Part shown: positions 35,076 through 44,720 of the stretch, piece after piece
Position numbering within the stretch: position 1 is the stretch's first letter
Layout of the letters: each line of letters opens with the position of its first letter
Source: a virus
IMG/VR virus record: IMGVR_UViG_3300044641_001047
Span: 1 to 64,000 of that record
Strand: one strand, 5' to 3'
Length of the DNA: 64,000 bases
Notes under the pieces: model-generated
What the model was told of the DNA's origin: nothing
Seen by the model: the letters and a program-made list of their open reading frames with translations, nothing else
Databases searched by the model: none
Made by a program: the position numbers and the translations under genes

Positions 35076-38000
35076 TTATCTAGGTGATACTCTCAGGGCA
35101 GCCGTCACAGTATACAAATTTATCAAATTTTTCGATAAGTTGTTAGCTATTAAACGAATTCCTAAAAATTTATCTACGAACTTTCTTTGTTCGTACCAAG
35201 GTTTATTAGAGTCTATATAATTTGAGTTTATAATTCCTTCAGATAGGAACATAGGTTCAGTTGCAATTGGAGCAGAAGTACTTGTGTAAGGAGTTCCTTG
35301 TACGTTAATCTGTCCTACAGCTAATCCACTGTTACTTACTATTTTAGAAAGGTCCCTGAATGCATTCACATTCCAAGTGTTATCTGTCTTCCTGATATTA
35401 TTCAAATAAACAAAGTCTATCTCTCCAGATATCTGAGTAGTATTGTATACATAGAAGCTTGTGAATCCAGGGCTGAATTGTTGTTCTACAGGAAGAGATG
35501 TGTTAAACTTAGTAAACACATCAGCCGTATACTTAAATCCTGAGTATACAGCATTTACTGGAGCTGTAAAGATACAGTCTATTTCAAAGTTGTAGACTGT
35601 ACCATAAAATCTTCCAGGGTTACTTATATCACTATGTTCATATATACTTGAGGTAAGTCCACCAGGGCTAAGTACTGTACTAAAGCTATACATGTATTTA
35701 GAGTTATAGCCATACAATAGAGGTATATAAGAGTGTCTACTAGCCCATACTGATAGGCTATTAGAGAACGATATTGTCCATCCACCTCTTTCAAAGTATA
35801 GTCCTACCTCTAATGGAATCAATACTCCTCCTGGTAAATTAAAAGTAGCCTTGCCCCTTGAGTATGTTATTGACCCTTGAGTAAACTCATCTATAAATAG
35901 TTGAGTAGGTACAAGTTCTCTTTTAGTAATAAGAGTACGTTTAAACAGAGGATCATAACTAACAAGAAATCCAAAGTCTCCCGTAGGAGCATCGGTAGGT
36001 ATTCCTGCATAATCTGGATCCCATCCATAAGCTTCTAAAGCAAATGGAATGTTCTCCCTAGCCCAAGCATTTATTCCTAGCTGAGTTAAGTCAATAACTT
36101 CATCTTTGACTAAGAAGATTTTACGAGACTTTCTAGCTACAAAGATATACCCATCCTTGGTTACCAATGATCCCATCTTGTTGTATAGGCCGTTGTAACC
36201 TTCTATACTCTGTATGAATTCATCAGGTTCTTGAGCAAACAAGTCTCCAGATCCAATGTAAGCCTGAGTAGCATCCCCAAGTTCAATGTTCTGTTTACCC
36301 TTAGTTCTAAATAAGCTTCTCTCAGTGTGGATGTAAAGGAGAGCTTTTAAGTTGAAGATGTTGGTGATAGGCCCTTTGTTAACTGCAAAGTCTTTGTATT
36401 GAATACCAAGGAAGTATCTATAGGTATCATTAAAGTTACCATCTTGAGTGGCAGATCTAATTACTCTATTAGGGTAAGCAATAGTAACAGTAGTTTCTTT
36501 TGGGAATGCTATTGGTACTCTAATGTCTTGAAGAGCTGAGTAATGATCTTCATACAAGATATTGTCCATTTTAGTTAAGTCTCCGAGAGGGCTTCTATAC
36601 AATACGTCAGCTGCTACATATTTATCGAAGAACATACTGTTTATTTCACTGACTCCTAGTTCAGGATCTCCTGCATGTCGGTAGTTAATGTTATCATCAG
36701 ATTCTACCATATATTGGTAAACTGTAGTGAAGACTTCGAATCCTGATGTACTCCAGTTGTTGTTGTTAAAAATAGAGTTTTTTCTAGCTCCATTAAATTC
36801 ATTTCCAGCTCCTTCTATGACAGAGGGAGTAGCAGTAGAATCAGGAGCTCCTCCCCACCAAAGTACATTGTAATCTACTGCAGTTTGATCGTAGATGTTG
36901 TTTAGATAGCTAGGAGTTTTACCAGTATTCATATCTAGAGGGATATCCCCCCATAGATATGCCATATAGGTTCTTAGATTTATCAAAGTTGAATTCGATG
37001 TTGCTTGGTAAACAGCTTCATTATTTACCCCTTTTTTAAATCTTCCTAGACCATAGAGGTTAGATGTGGTTCTATAGCTATATCTGCAGATATAGGTATC
37101 TCCTCCAAGGATATCTCCAGATTCTGAAGAAGACGATGCATCTCCATAATAATAGTTGCCATCAGCATCTATTCCAGTTGTTATATCTGCAGTTGAGAGA
37201 CTTTTATAGTAACCAGTCCAAACCAGCTGCTGCTTATCAAATGGTTCGAATACATCAGTTTTATTTGAACACAGATTGATTAAATAGGTATTAGGTCTAG
37301 CTTTAGGATTGTTATTTGCGTTTCCTGGAGCATTTGAAACAGCTCCACCTACAACCTGATAATGGTACTGGCCAGCTGGGGGAATAGTAGATAGTACTAG
37401 ATATCCATCATGATCATTTTGACTAAGATTATAAGTATTTAGTACTGTGGCACTAAATGTTGGTCCATCTACTGAATTAACGGTATGTCCTGGAATTATA
37501 TTATTAATATTCCCAGGAGGGTTACTCCATTGAATATCTAACACAAACTGGCCATATGCACTAGCTAGTCTTCCTACTATATTTGCTATAACACTTGAAC
37601 CAGAAGATATAGGAGGAGTTTGAATATTAAATGGTTGTCTAAGACTGCTGTGCCCAGACATCATTACTTTAAGAAATTCATTTTCTACAAAGTACCAATA
37701 CCCATCACCTGTGTTAGTACTACTAACACTACTACTCCATACATTTCCTCTTCTAAAGTTTATATCATGACCGCCAACTAATGTATAAGATGAGCTTGCA
37801 ATAGTATTATCAAGTACATCACCACTACTTATGTTAAATTGTGGATATATTCTTAGACTCCAAATTAAGTTACTTAATCCTACATAGCTCCACTCGTTAG
37901 TTATATATCCCCCTAGCATCGGAAGACCTGAAGCCAAGCTAATAGCTATACAGCTTTCCCCAAATGAATTGTATAAATATGTGGCACCTTTAAATCCAGT

Positions 38001-40943
38001 AGCTGTAGTTGATTTTAAAATACTTAGACCATTAACATAGGTAGCCCCATCTTGCTCAATCATTAATACAGTCTGAGTATTAGATAAAAGAGAAGATTGG
38101 GAGGCTGCTAAGCTAGGATATTGGTTTATATCCCCTATATATCTTTCTGCACCTGAACCTGGTTCTGTCCACAGTATTCCTCTGTCTACTTGATTACCAG
38201 TAGAGTCATTAAAAGCTCCTGGGGTGTAATATCTAGCTGCTATAAAGACATTTCCCCAAAGAAGTTTAGGACCTGGGTTGTCAAAGTAATCACTTTCAGG
38301 GTTATCTATATTAAAATCGAACATGTTGCCTAGGTCTTCATGTATCCAAGCAAATGTGTCTTCTCCTATCCCAGATCTAAATGCCCTGTAATATTGATTA
38401 CGAGTATCACTGTTAGTAGCATCTGGAGTGTGAAATCTTAGTGCTCCTTTATACCCACCTCTCCAGCTCTCCATTAAACATATGTATTGTATGTCAATGT
38501 GAGTAGCAGTAGCAATTGTAGGACGTTTTCTTAAAAGATTGAAATCATGGAACTTAAATACAGGGTTGCCTATATAGTTCATTTGAGGAGTATCGTCATC
38601 AAAATTCCTCATCTCAGAAGTATACCCATATATTCGTAGAGTATCAGGGACTTGTGTCCATAAACTATCTGATATTGCTAATCCTCCATACTTAAGGTGT
38701 CCGTCTAGTGACCATATATTAAAGAATGGTCCAGTCCTTGCATTTTTAGTTGAGTTTGATAAGTTAGAGGCTAAGTGTGAGGTTGCAGGGTGTGCCCCAC
38801 TTTGACCAATGATTGTTTTATTACCTTGAGTTCTCTTAGCGTAGTAAACCTTATAACCTTGAACCTGGTTAAGTATAAACTTTGGAATTTTTAAATTCGT
38901 AAGTTTAATTCCAAGTATTCTAACCTGATCATTAAATACCCTATATCCATCTGCATTAGATAAGTAATTAGGATCATCTAATGGAATATCTCCAAAGTAA
39001 GTATCTCTAACCATATGGCTATATGCACTATTGTGGTTAGAAGGCATTTTATGATGCCTAATATTGCTATTAATTAGTGATGACAGATAAACAGATTGCC
39101 CAGAAGCATCTACTCCCCATACTTCAAAGTTTTTGTTATCTGGATAGAATTCATTTAAGTTTTGCCAATATCCCATGTTAGAAACAGTAGGCACTGTCCC
39201 CATGTAACTTGTATCAAAGTATTGGTATACTCTAGAGTTAGGATCGTAGCTTTTTATTTCTCCTGTTTTTATGCCTAATCCTATAGCTCCTAAATTAAAT
39301 CCTACCCCTGTTTCAAAAGTTGTCCAATCATCTTCAAATGCATCTACTTTATCCCTCCCAGGAATATGATAAGCAAATGATTCACTTCCATCTTTTAAAA
39401 TAAACGAAATATAAAATGCATAGACTTCTCCTCTTCTGTATCCTTTTTTCTTAAATAAGTTATTAGGATCTCTATATCCTGCAGACTTACCTTGTTGAAT
39501 AGGCATAATAACACTAGTTACATAAGCTTCTGATACCCCATCTAATGCTTGAAATTGAGTATGCCTTATATTAGTTGTTAACTCTCCCATTGGTCCAACA
39601 ATTGCACCATTTACTGTACTACTTAATGAATTCCAAGTAGTCGGAGAGCTGCCAGGATAACTAGATGCATCAGGATAAACTAACTGAGAGTAACCCTCAT
39701 TTAAGGTGTAGATATCATATCTTCTAGGATCAAATGGGCTTACTAATTCTACTACAGGTTCTATCTTAATATTATTAGCAAATCTCTGATATCCTAAATC
39801 TGGACGACTAGTGAGATTAGCAGCATATAACATATTATCTAATTGGGTAATTGACTTAGCAGTTAAGAATCTAACTTTATCAATTACTGCCTCTCTAATA
39901 TCAGATGCTGCGACTTTCTCTAGGCCACTGTATACAACATTTACTGTGCTCCCTGTGATATTTACATTTTCTAACTTATAGACAAATTGAGATTTACCAC
40001 TATATTGAACTACGTAAGGTACTAAATACTTGTATTCTTGATTGATATTAGTCAATCTCCACTGAATTGACTTATCAGTTTGTGTTCCGTTAGGGGCTCC
40101 AGTTATTGTCTCTCTAGGAAAGCTATCATCATTAGCTGGGACAATGTAAACTGGGTTAGATACAGTAAGTACATTGGTCTCTGTCCTATCATCATCAGCA
40201 TATCCTACCCCTAGATAGTATGCTCCTGTAATTACCCCTCCACCTTTTAATATAACAATATCGTCAAATTCTGGTATTCTCCCAGAATCCATAAATAGAT
40301 TCAAAAACTCTACTCTACTAAAATTACCATATAAGTTAGTTGGATCTAATGTTGTAACTAAAGATGCTTCTTGTTTAGTTATATTAAATACTCGTGGAGG
40401 ATTATATTCAGATACATATTCTATGCTAGTAGCAGGATCAGCAATAAATGTATACTTATTGTCTGTAAAGTATATAATCTCCTCTTGAGTTGGAGACTCT
40501 CTTAATTCAGCTGTAACTGGATGATTAACATCAAAGTTTAAGTGACCTAAGGGGTTTATGGTACCTGGAGATGTAGATACAACATTAGTTGTATAGTAAA
40601 GTATTGTAGCTAATCTTGTAGCTACGTTCACTTTATGAATTGTAGATACTGTTACTACTATACCACCAATAGTGGTAAATTCCCCAGCTCCAAATATTAT
40701 GAAGTTGTCATCTAGCAATGCTATTTGTCCAACAGCATTTATTGGTACACTTGTAAAAGCTCCACCAAATGTTGGGACAGTTACATTAAGTGTTCCTACA
40801 GAAATAGTTCCATACTCATTGGCTACATTAAGCTTTAAATCGTCTACAATAAGATTGAGGGCATCTCTGTAAGTGCCATCTACCTGGTCCATACGACCAG
40901 TATCTTTTAACATACCTTTTAAAGGCTTAAATGAATCTGCCAT
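35076..40943 (-). CDS. Large tail protein, muzzle-like candidate
   Basis: This 1955-aa protein is rich in beta-strand-forming residues, aromatic residues, N, S and T, and has no coiled coil or signal peptide. It opens MADSFKPLKGMLKDTGRMDQ, a lead-in I associate with large tail proteins of Bacteroidota podoviruses. It lies between the connector and ring candidates and the cargo genes, the place where crAss-like phages encode the large tail-tip muzzle that closes the tail and contacts the cell. No enzyme motif was found. A receptor-binding tail protein is the main alternative. Confidence 0.6.
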   Translation of the reverse strand: MADSFKPLKGMLKDTGRMDQVDGTYRDALNLIVDDLKLNVANEYGTISVGTLNVTVPTFGGAFTSVPINAVGQIALLDDNFIIFGAGEFTTIGGIVVTVSTIHKVNVATRLATILYYTTNVVSTSPGTINPLGHLNFDVNHPVTAELRESPTQEEIIYFTDNKYTFIADPATSIEYVSEYNPPRVFNITKQEASLVTTLDPTNLYGNFSRVEFLNLFMDSGRIPEFDDIVILKGGGVITGAYYLGVGYADDDRTETNVLTVSNPVYIVPANDDSFPRETITGAPNGTQTDKSIQWRLTNINQEYKYLVPYVVQYSGKSQFVYKLENVNITGSTVNVVYSGLEKVAASDIREAVIDKVRFLTAKSITQLDNMLYAANLTSRPDLGYQRFANNIKIEPVVELVSPFDPRRYDIYTLNEGYSQLVYPDASSYPGSSPTTWNSLSSTVNGAIVGPMGELTTNIRHTQFQALDGVSEAYVTSVIMPIQQGKSAGYRDPNNLFKKKGYRRGEVYAFYISFILKDGSESFAYHIPGRDKVDAFEDDWTTFETGVGFNLGAIGLGIKTGEIKSYDPNSRVYQYFDTSYMGTVPTVSNMGYWQNLNEFYPDNKNFEVWGVDASGQSVYLSSLINSNIRHHKMPSNHNSAYSHMVRDTYFGDIPLDDPNYLSNADGYRVFNDQVRILGIKLTNLKIPKFILNQVQGYKVYYAKRTQGNKTIIGQSGAHPATSHLASNLSNSTKNARTGPFFNIWSLDGHLKYGGLAISDSLWTQVPDTLRIYGYTSEMRNFDDDTPQMNYIGNPVFKFHDFNLLRKRPTIATATHIDIQYICLMESWRGGYKGALRFHTPDATNSDTRNQYYRAFRSGIGEDTFAWIHEDLGNMFDFNIDNPESDYFDNPGPKLLWGNVFIAARYYTPGAFNDSTGNQVDRGILWTEPGSGAERYIGDINQYPSLAASQSSLLSNTQTVLMIEQDGATYVNGLSILKSTTATGFKGATYLYNSFGESCIAISLASGLPMLGGYITNEWSYVGLSNLIWSLRIYPQFNISSGDVLDNTIASSSYTLVGGHDINFRRGNVWSSSVSSTNTGDGYWYFVENEFLKVMMSGHSSLRQPFNIQTPPISSGSSVIANIVGRLASAYGQFVLDIQWSNPPGNINNIIPGHTVNSVDGPTFSATVLNTYNLSQNDHDGYLVLSTIPPAGQYHYQVVGGAVSNAPGNANNNPKARPNTYLINLCSNKTDVFEPFDKQQLVWTGYYKSLSTADITTGIDADGNYYYGDASSSSESGDILGGDTYICRYSYRTTSNLYGLGRFKKGVNNEAVYQATSNSTLINLRTYMAYLWGDIPLDMNTGKTPSYLNNIYDQTAVDYNVLWWGGAPDSTATPSVIEGAGNEFNGARKNSIFNNNNWSTSGFEVFTTVYQYMVESDDNINYRHAGDPELGVSEINSMFFDKYVAADVLYRSPLGDLTKMDNILYEDHYSALQDIRVPIAFPKETTVTIAYPNRVIRSATQDGNFNDTYRYFLGIQYKDFAVNKGPITNIFNLKALLYIHTERSLFRTKGKQNIELGDATQAYIGSGDLFAQEPDEFIQSIEGYNGLYNKMGSLVTKDGYIFVARKSRKIFLVKDEVIDLTQLGINAWARENIPFALEAYGWDPDYAGIPTDAPTGDFGFLVSYDPLFKRTLITKRELVPTQLFIDEFTQGSITYSRGKATFNLPGGVLIPLEVGLYFERGGWTISFSNSLSVWASRHSYIPLLYGYNSKYMYSFSTVLSPGGLTSSIYEHSDISNPGRFYGTVYNFEIDCIFTAPVNAVYSGFKYTADVFTKFNTSLPVEQQFSPGFTSFYVYNTTQISGEIDFVYLNNIRKTDNTWNVNAFRDLSKIVSNSGLAVGQINVQGTPYTSTSAPIATEPMFLSEGIINSNYIDSNKPWYEQRKFVDKFLGIRLIANNLSKNLINLYTVTAALRVSPR

Positions 40944-40945
40944 AT

Positions 40946-41842
40946 TTATAGAATTCCGTAGTTAGTATATCTTCCTCTATCTAAAGTCTCTCTAGTTCCA
41001 AGGTTTTCAAAGAAGTTAGCATGTCTGTTGAGGTTAGGAACAAGACGAACCCACTGGTTCATGAATGATTCGTACTTATCAATGCTTGGGAAGTTAGATT
41101 GGTTTCTAGCTTGTGAGCAGTAGAACTTCCACTTGTTATCAGCAAAGTCATACCCGATACCGTTCATAGATGGGGTATATCCTCCAAGCAACATCTGCTT
41201 GTATACATACCAGAATAAAGCTTCTTTAAAGCTTACATTATCTGGGATCATTGGGTAGCAGTCTTCATCAATTGGGAATGCAGTGTAGCTTAAGCATACA
41301 GCTCCGTCTTGGAATGAAGTCTTAATGTAATCCCCATCGATGGTATAGTTAGGCTTAACTACACCGTATAGGTTCTTACAATCTTCACATTCTAAACTGT
41401 TAGAGAATGTGGTAGTTCCATATTGCAATGGAGTAAGTGGTTGACCTGTATTCATGTACAGGTTCTCAAGCACAACTATCCTAGAGTTTAACTCTCTAAG
41501 TTGATAGTTATATGCAATCTTATCGTTTGGGTCAGATACGATTTGAGCATTTAAAGTCTTTACTTGATCTAATAGTTCAGTAAGCTCTACAGATATAGAA
41601 GGGTTAACAGAGTTGTTAACTGCTACTTGCTGTACATAGTAGAGGTCCATTGGGAGTAGAGCCTTAAAGTTCTTAATAGGCAAAACACAGCCCTTTTGAC
41701 TGAGCTGTGGTGCAGAGCCTATATGCTCTAATGCTTCCCCCATCCATTCTACTGCATCATCAATCCAGTTATCTCCAGGAGGTTTTAAGTCCCTCATAAC
41801 TTTTCTGATAATGACCTTACTTGATATTAGTTTGTACAGCAT
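40946..41842 (-). CDS. Conserved structural protein, ring or tail adaptor candidate
   Basis: This 298-aa protein ends 2 bases before the muzzle candidate. It begins with a basic helical stretch, then DAVEWMGEALEHIG, a long helix near 88-130 (ELLDQVKTLNAQIVSD), a cysteine pair in SLECEDCKNLYG and the aromatic segment EALFWYVYKQMLLGGY near 208-223. The close of the protein, YESFMNQWVRLVPNLNRH, is basic. This pattern recurs in crAss-like and related Bacteroidota phages beside the tail genes, and a ring or adaptor protein of the neck is inferred. A second ATG 15 codons in is a possible start. Confidence 0.55.
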   Translation of the reverse strand: MLYKLISSKVIIRKVMRDLKPPGDNWIDDAVEWMGEALEHIGSAPQLSQKGCVLPIKNFKALLPMDLYYVQQVAVNNSVNPSISVELTELLDQVKTLNAQIVSDPNDKIAYNYQLRELNSRIVVLENLYMNTGQPLTPLQYGTTTFSNSLECEDCKNLYGVVKPNYTIDGDYIKTSFQDGAVCLSYTAFPIDEDCYPMIPDNVSFKEALFWYVYKQMLLGGYTPSMNGIGYDFADNKWKFYCSQARNQSNFPSIDKYESFMNQWVRLVPNLNRHANFFENLGTRETLDRGRYTNYGIL

Positions 41843-41845
41843 CTT

Positions 41846-42352
41846 TTAATGTTTATGAAACCCAGGTACGTATTTCTTAAACCGTAAGTAGGCTAGGTCA
41901 TCAGTGTGTAAAAGGGCAGTAAGCTTTTCCTTATTGCCCTTCACACCTCTAGTAGCATCAAACCTATATGCGGTTTTATTTTTAATCTTAGCACGGCTCT
42001 TGGTCCAGTGGAACTTACAGTAGAATTTATCTGTATAGTAAATGTGCCACTTTTCCCCTTCCCCTGTTCGGCTATCATAAAGCTCTACACCTTTGTCAAG
42101 TAGTTCCTTCTTGTATTTCGTAGTCTCTCCCCAGTCAATCTGTGGTTTTCTTGGGTCCCTTTCTACTCTTCTAACTGATACTGTACCTAGGTTATTCTGC
42201 AAATTGAATTCGTATCCGTTAAGTAACTCATTAAATATTGCAATGTTAAACTCAGAACATATGTCAGAAAATACTCGGTAATCTATCTTGTCTTCAGTGT
42301 TTTCGTCGTAGTCTTTAAATATAGCTCTAATTGTATGTGATTTGGTTTGCAT
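41846..42352 (-). CDS. Conserved hypothetical protein of the tail region
   Basis: This 168-aa protein is of a type that recurs in Bacteroidota phages near the tail genes. Recognisable stretches are RVFSDICSEFNIAIFNELL near 26-44, the DWGETTKYKKELLDKGVELY segment, and WHIYYTDKFYCKFHWTK near 102-118. It is basic in its C-terminal half (TRGVKGNKEKL) and ends GFHKH. No catalytic motif is apparent. Nucleic-acid or core-protein contact is possible from the charge, but the function is unknown. Confidence 0.55.
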   Translation of the reverse strand: MQTKSHTIRAIFKDYDENTEDKIDYRVFSDICSEFNIAIFNELLNGYEFNLQNNLGTVSVRRVERDPRKPQIDWGETTKYKKELLDKGVELYDSRTGEGEKWHIYYTDKFYCKFHWTKSRAKIKNKTAYRFDATRGVKGNKEKLTALLHTDDLAYLRFKKYVPGFHKH

Positions 42353-42357
42353 AAGTA

Positions 42358-42930
42358 TTAATCAAAGCATATCTCTCCTCTGTTGCATTTACCAATGTTC
42401 TTTCTAGCTTTTTTGGTACGTTTAACATTAGGCCCTGTATCACGAGTTCCTGATGAACCCTTCTTCGGTTTCTTTGGACCCATAGCCTCCATCATATCCA
42501 TACCAGCATCGTTAGCACTAGTAGAATCAGACATGCCACCAAGACCTTTTTTGCCTGCAGCAGCCATTTCTTGAAACTTAGATTTGCCATACTTTTTTCT
42601 TCCTATAGAAGCAGCAATAGCTTTAGCAGAATCTTCCGATTTACCTTTACCTTTAAGTTTGCTAACCATAGCAGCAAATCTTCCACCACCACCTGGCTCC
42701 ATAGACTTGCCACCAGACTTCTTCATATCTACACCTCTACCTTTCAATACGTCTGCTTTGGTTACTTTACCATCACCAGTAAGGTCAGGGAATCCACCTG
42801 CTTTATACTTCATTCCACCATAGCCTTTTTTCATCAGCTTGTTTCCAAAAGTAATTTCTTTTGACTCCTCCATGAAGGAGCTTTTCTTTTTAGAGGACTT
42901 CTTGCCTCCCTTTTTATACATTGGTACCAT
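42358..42930 (-). CDS. Basic glycine-rich protein with EF-hand-like loop
   Basis: This 190-aa protein is strongly basic and rich in K, G and S. Residues 49-60 (DLTGDGKVTKAD) have the D-x-[ST]-x-D-G-x-[IV]-x-x-x-D spacing of an EF-hand or dockerin calcium loop. Around it lie GGMKYKAGGFP, a motif shared with larger structural proteins here, and SFMEESKEITFG (18-29), nearly repeated in the next gene upstream. A later helical unit contains AKAIAASIGRKKYGKSKF. It ends in a cysteine-containing tail (GKCNRGEICFD). A DNA-contacting minor virion protein is plausible, but no named family is recognised. Confidence 0.55.
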   Translation of the reverse strand: MVPMYKKGGKKSSKKKSSFMEESKEITFGNKLMKKGYGGMKYKAGGFPDLTGDGKVTKADVLKGRGVDMKKSGGKSMEPGGGGRFAAMVSKLKGKGKSEDSAKAIAASIGRKKYGKSKFQEMAAAGKKGLGGMSDSTSANDAGMDMMEAMGPKKPKKGSSGTRDTGPNVKRTKKARKNIGKCNRGEICFD

Positions 42931-42941
42931 CTTATTCTTTA

Positions 42942-43181
42942 TTAACAGTTTTTACCACCCATTCTTTTCTTAGACTTACCTCCGAACTTAAGTTCCTTGG
43001 ATTCCTCTAGAAAATTATACATTGATTTACCACCAGTCTTTTTAGAGGAGGCTTTAATTTTCTTTTCTTGTTTAAGCATCTCTTTAGTTGGTTCTTTACC
43101 AGAGCCTTTGTTTGCCCTGATATTATCCCATAGACCTCTTTGACTAGTAGAGCCATCAGCTCTTTTAAGCATTTTCTTCAT
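42942..43181 (-). CDS. Small basic protein related to its neighbour
   Basis: This 79-aa protein is lysine-rich. It contains LWDNIRANKGSGKEPTKEML and, at 56-67, NFLEESKELKFG, which closely matches SFMEESKEITFG in the following 190-aa protein. The two genes are 11 bases apart, so a local duplication of a short binding element is likely. The N-terminus overlaps the end of the membrane-protein gene by 17 bases. The C-terminus reads KKRMGGKNC. Role unknown; a minor virion or DNA-condensing protein is possible. Confidence 0.5.
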   Translation of the reverse strand: MKKMLKRADGSTSQRGLWDNIRANKGSGKEPTKEMLKQEKKIKASSKKTGGKSMYNFLEESKELKFGGKSKKRMGGKNC

Positions 43182-43395
43182 TTTCTGTAAGTTTTTTATC
43201 GTACATGGCTCTCTGCTTTCTTGCAGTCAAAGCACGTTCTATGTTAAACCAAATAAGGGTAATACCCCCTACTATTCCTAATCCCCAGGTTATAGCATTG
43301 GACATCATTGCTACAGTCCATCCAGCCCATACAGCATTAAGTCCGATCCATTCAAGTTGGTGAGTCATATTGTCATCAAATTCTAAGTTTCTCAT
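43165..43395 (-). CDS. Small membrane protein, holin-like candidate
   Basis: This 76-aa protein has a hydrophobic central region from about 18 to 55 (LNAVWAGWTVAMMSN and ITWGLGIVGGITLIWF) that can form one long or two short membrane helices. A basic, polar C-terminal tail follows (ERALTARKQRAMYDKK). Size and layout fit a holin, which would permeabilise the inner membrane at lysis. No endolysin gene was seen beside it, so the call rests only on topology. A small membrane-bound assembly factor is the alternative. Confidence 0.45.
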   Translation of the reverse strand: MRNLEFDDNMTHQLEWIGLNAVWAGWTVAMMSNAITWGLGIVGGITLIWFNIERALTARKQRAMYDKKLTENEENA

Positions 43396-43398
43396 TGT

Positions 43399-43665
43399 TT
43401 ACCAGTTTGAGCAGCTCCCACATCTCCAGACACGAAGAGCTTTGTTTATTCTTGAATTTGGGTCGTTTGCAGTTTTGCTTGATGTCAGCTTAGACTTCAT
43501 CCCACACATCCTGTTACAGAATGAGTTACGTCGTTTTCCACCCTTAGGTTGTGGGGCCCCTAGTTTAGATCCAGGGTTAGCGGCACGGTAAGAAGCTCTG
43601 CCTTTTGCATTTAATCCTCCTTTTGGATTCTTACCTTCTGATCGTTGCCAAGCTGGTGATGCCAT
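43399..43665 (-). CDS. DUF6321-like small basic protein
   Basis: This 88-aa protein has the stretches AWQRSEGKNPKGGLNAKGR, APQPKGGKRRNSFCNRMCGM and LTSSKTANDPNSRINKAL. These match a small family widespread in tailed phages that I recognise as DUF6321. The family is strongly basic and of unknown function. This copy carries four cysteines (NRMCGM and WRCGSC regions plus the FC pair), which might bind metal. Its start is preceded by TAACTTTG plus 5 bases, the same start-proximal element as at three other genes, suggesting its own transcript. Confidence 0.65.
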   Translation of the reverse strand: MASPAWQRSEGKNPKGGLNAKGRASYRAANPGSKLGAPQPKGGKRRNSFCNRMCGMKSKLTSSKTANDPNSRINKALRVWRCGSCSNW

Positions 43666-43670
43666 CGTTA

Positions 43671-43678
43671 CAAAGTTA
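43671..43678 (-). promoter_or_regulatory. TAnnTTTG element 5 bases before the DUF6321-like gene
   Basis: On the minus strand TAACTTTG is followed by TAACG and the ATG at 43665. It fits the Bacteroidota -7 box and the four-copy pattern TAnnTTTGTAnnnATG. It falls in the 21-base gap after the preceding 240-aa gene. No -33 box is evident. Confidence 0.4.
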
Positions 43679-43686
43679 ATTTAAAA

Positions 43687-44409
43687 CTACTGAGGTTGGT
43701 TATCGTAGTTAGAATTTTGTTGAGCTGTTTGTGGAGCCTGAGGAGTTAAGTCCTGAGTTCTATCTGCAGTGGTATCTGTAAATGTACCAGCAAGTAATCT
43801 TAGTTCTCCAGCCATCATGCCTTGGGTAATGGCTTGTACCATGTCCATCGGCATAGGAAAGGGAGTGTCATCAGTATAACAAGGCAAACCATTACAATCA
43901 CTAAATTTAGCAACTTCCTCTGGATTTTCGAATATACCTCTGACATTGACATAGTCTGCACCTTTATTATTTAGAATGTATAAGTAATCTTCAATCATGT
44001 AAGCCTTCATGTTCTTCCCAGTGAATTTATCAGCTGAGATATAAGCTACTTCAAAAGGCTTAATCATCTGCACCCTTGCAGTTCCTGTGATATCTCCTAC
44101 GTAGGTAATAGCTTCTTCGAAGTTAAACCTTACAGTTCTAGGGATAGGCTTAACACTTCTCCAGGCTGGGCAGTCTATATTAATGTTACAACACTTAGAT
44201 AAGTCAACTCTCTCAAGTTGCACACATCTTAAATCTTGCTCTAAATGCCTTGTTACCAGTCCATTTCTGGCATAGTCTCTACGAATGAATACAGCACGGT
44301 AGTGCTTAATATTAAACTTAATCTGATCGAGAGAGACGTTATCATCGTTTGAGGACCTACCCCCTCGAAAGGCATTTAGAAGGTTATATGCAATCTCATC
44401 TAAGGTCAT
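43687..44409 (-). CDS. Neck or ring protein candidate
   Basis: This 240-aa protein begins with a helical N-terminus (TLDEIAYNLLNAFRGGRSSND), followed by IKHYRAVFIRRDYARNG, a beta-rich middle and the closing segment PFPMPMDMVQAITQGMM with GELRLLAG. The tail of about 30 residues is disordered and rich in Q, T and N. This architecture is common to head-tail connector or ring proteins of Bacteroidota podoviruses, and it lies between the fibre and muzzle genes. The starting helix, basic strand and late helix resemble adaptor proteins, but no named match was confirmed. Confidence 0.5.
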   Translation of the reverse strand: MTLDEIAYNLLNAFRGGRSSNDDNVSLDQIKFNIKHYRAVFIRRDYARNGLVTRHLEQDLRCVQLERVDLSKCCNINIDCPAWRSVKPIPRTVRFNFEEAITYVGDITGTARVQMIKPFEVAYISADKFTGKNMKAYMIEDYLYILNNKGADYVNVRGIFENPEEVAKFSDCNGLPCYTDDTPFPMPMDMVQAITQGMMAGELRLLAGTFTDTTADRTQDLTPQAPQTAQQNSNYDNQPQ

Positions 44410-44420
44410 CTATGAATGTT

Positions 44421-44720
44421 TTAATTACTTATTTTATTAGTCATTTCTTCCTTAGCTTTCACCAGGTCGATACATTTTTCGTATTCTTCGTTCTGTTCAA
44501 AATAACTTATCATAAGGTCTGCAACATTCAAAAAGTCCTCGAGCCTGCTAGGGTTAAATGGAAATATAACCACAAGCTTCTCGGCAGTTAATTCAGCTAA
44601 TGTTCTTTTAGCTGTGATTAACTTGTATCCATTGTTGTAACAAGCATCTATTGATGCTACTTTATCGAAGAACTCTTCCATATCCTGGTCGAATTCTTCG
44701 TCGTATTCATCTTGACTCAT
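44421..44720 (-). CDS. Small acidic helical protein
   Basis: This 99-aa protein is acidic at its N-terminus (DEYDEEFDQDMEEFFDKV) and appears all-helical. Its start overlaps the stop of the metallophosphoesterase gene as ATGA, so the two are probably translated together. No domain is recognised. A chaperone or assembly partner for a neighbouring protein is a guess from size and charge. Confidence 0.5.
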   Translation of the reverse strand: MSQDEYDEEFDQDMEEFFDKVASIDACYNNGYKLITAKRTLAELTAEKLVVIFPFNPSRLEDFLNVADLMISYFEQNEEYEKCIDLVKAKEEMTNKISN

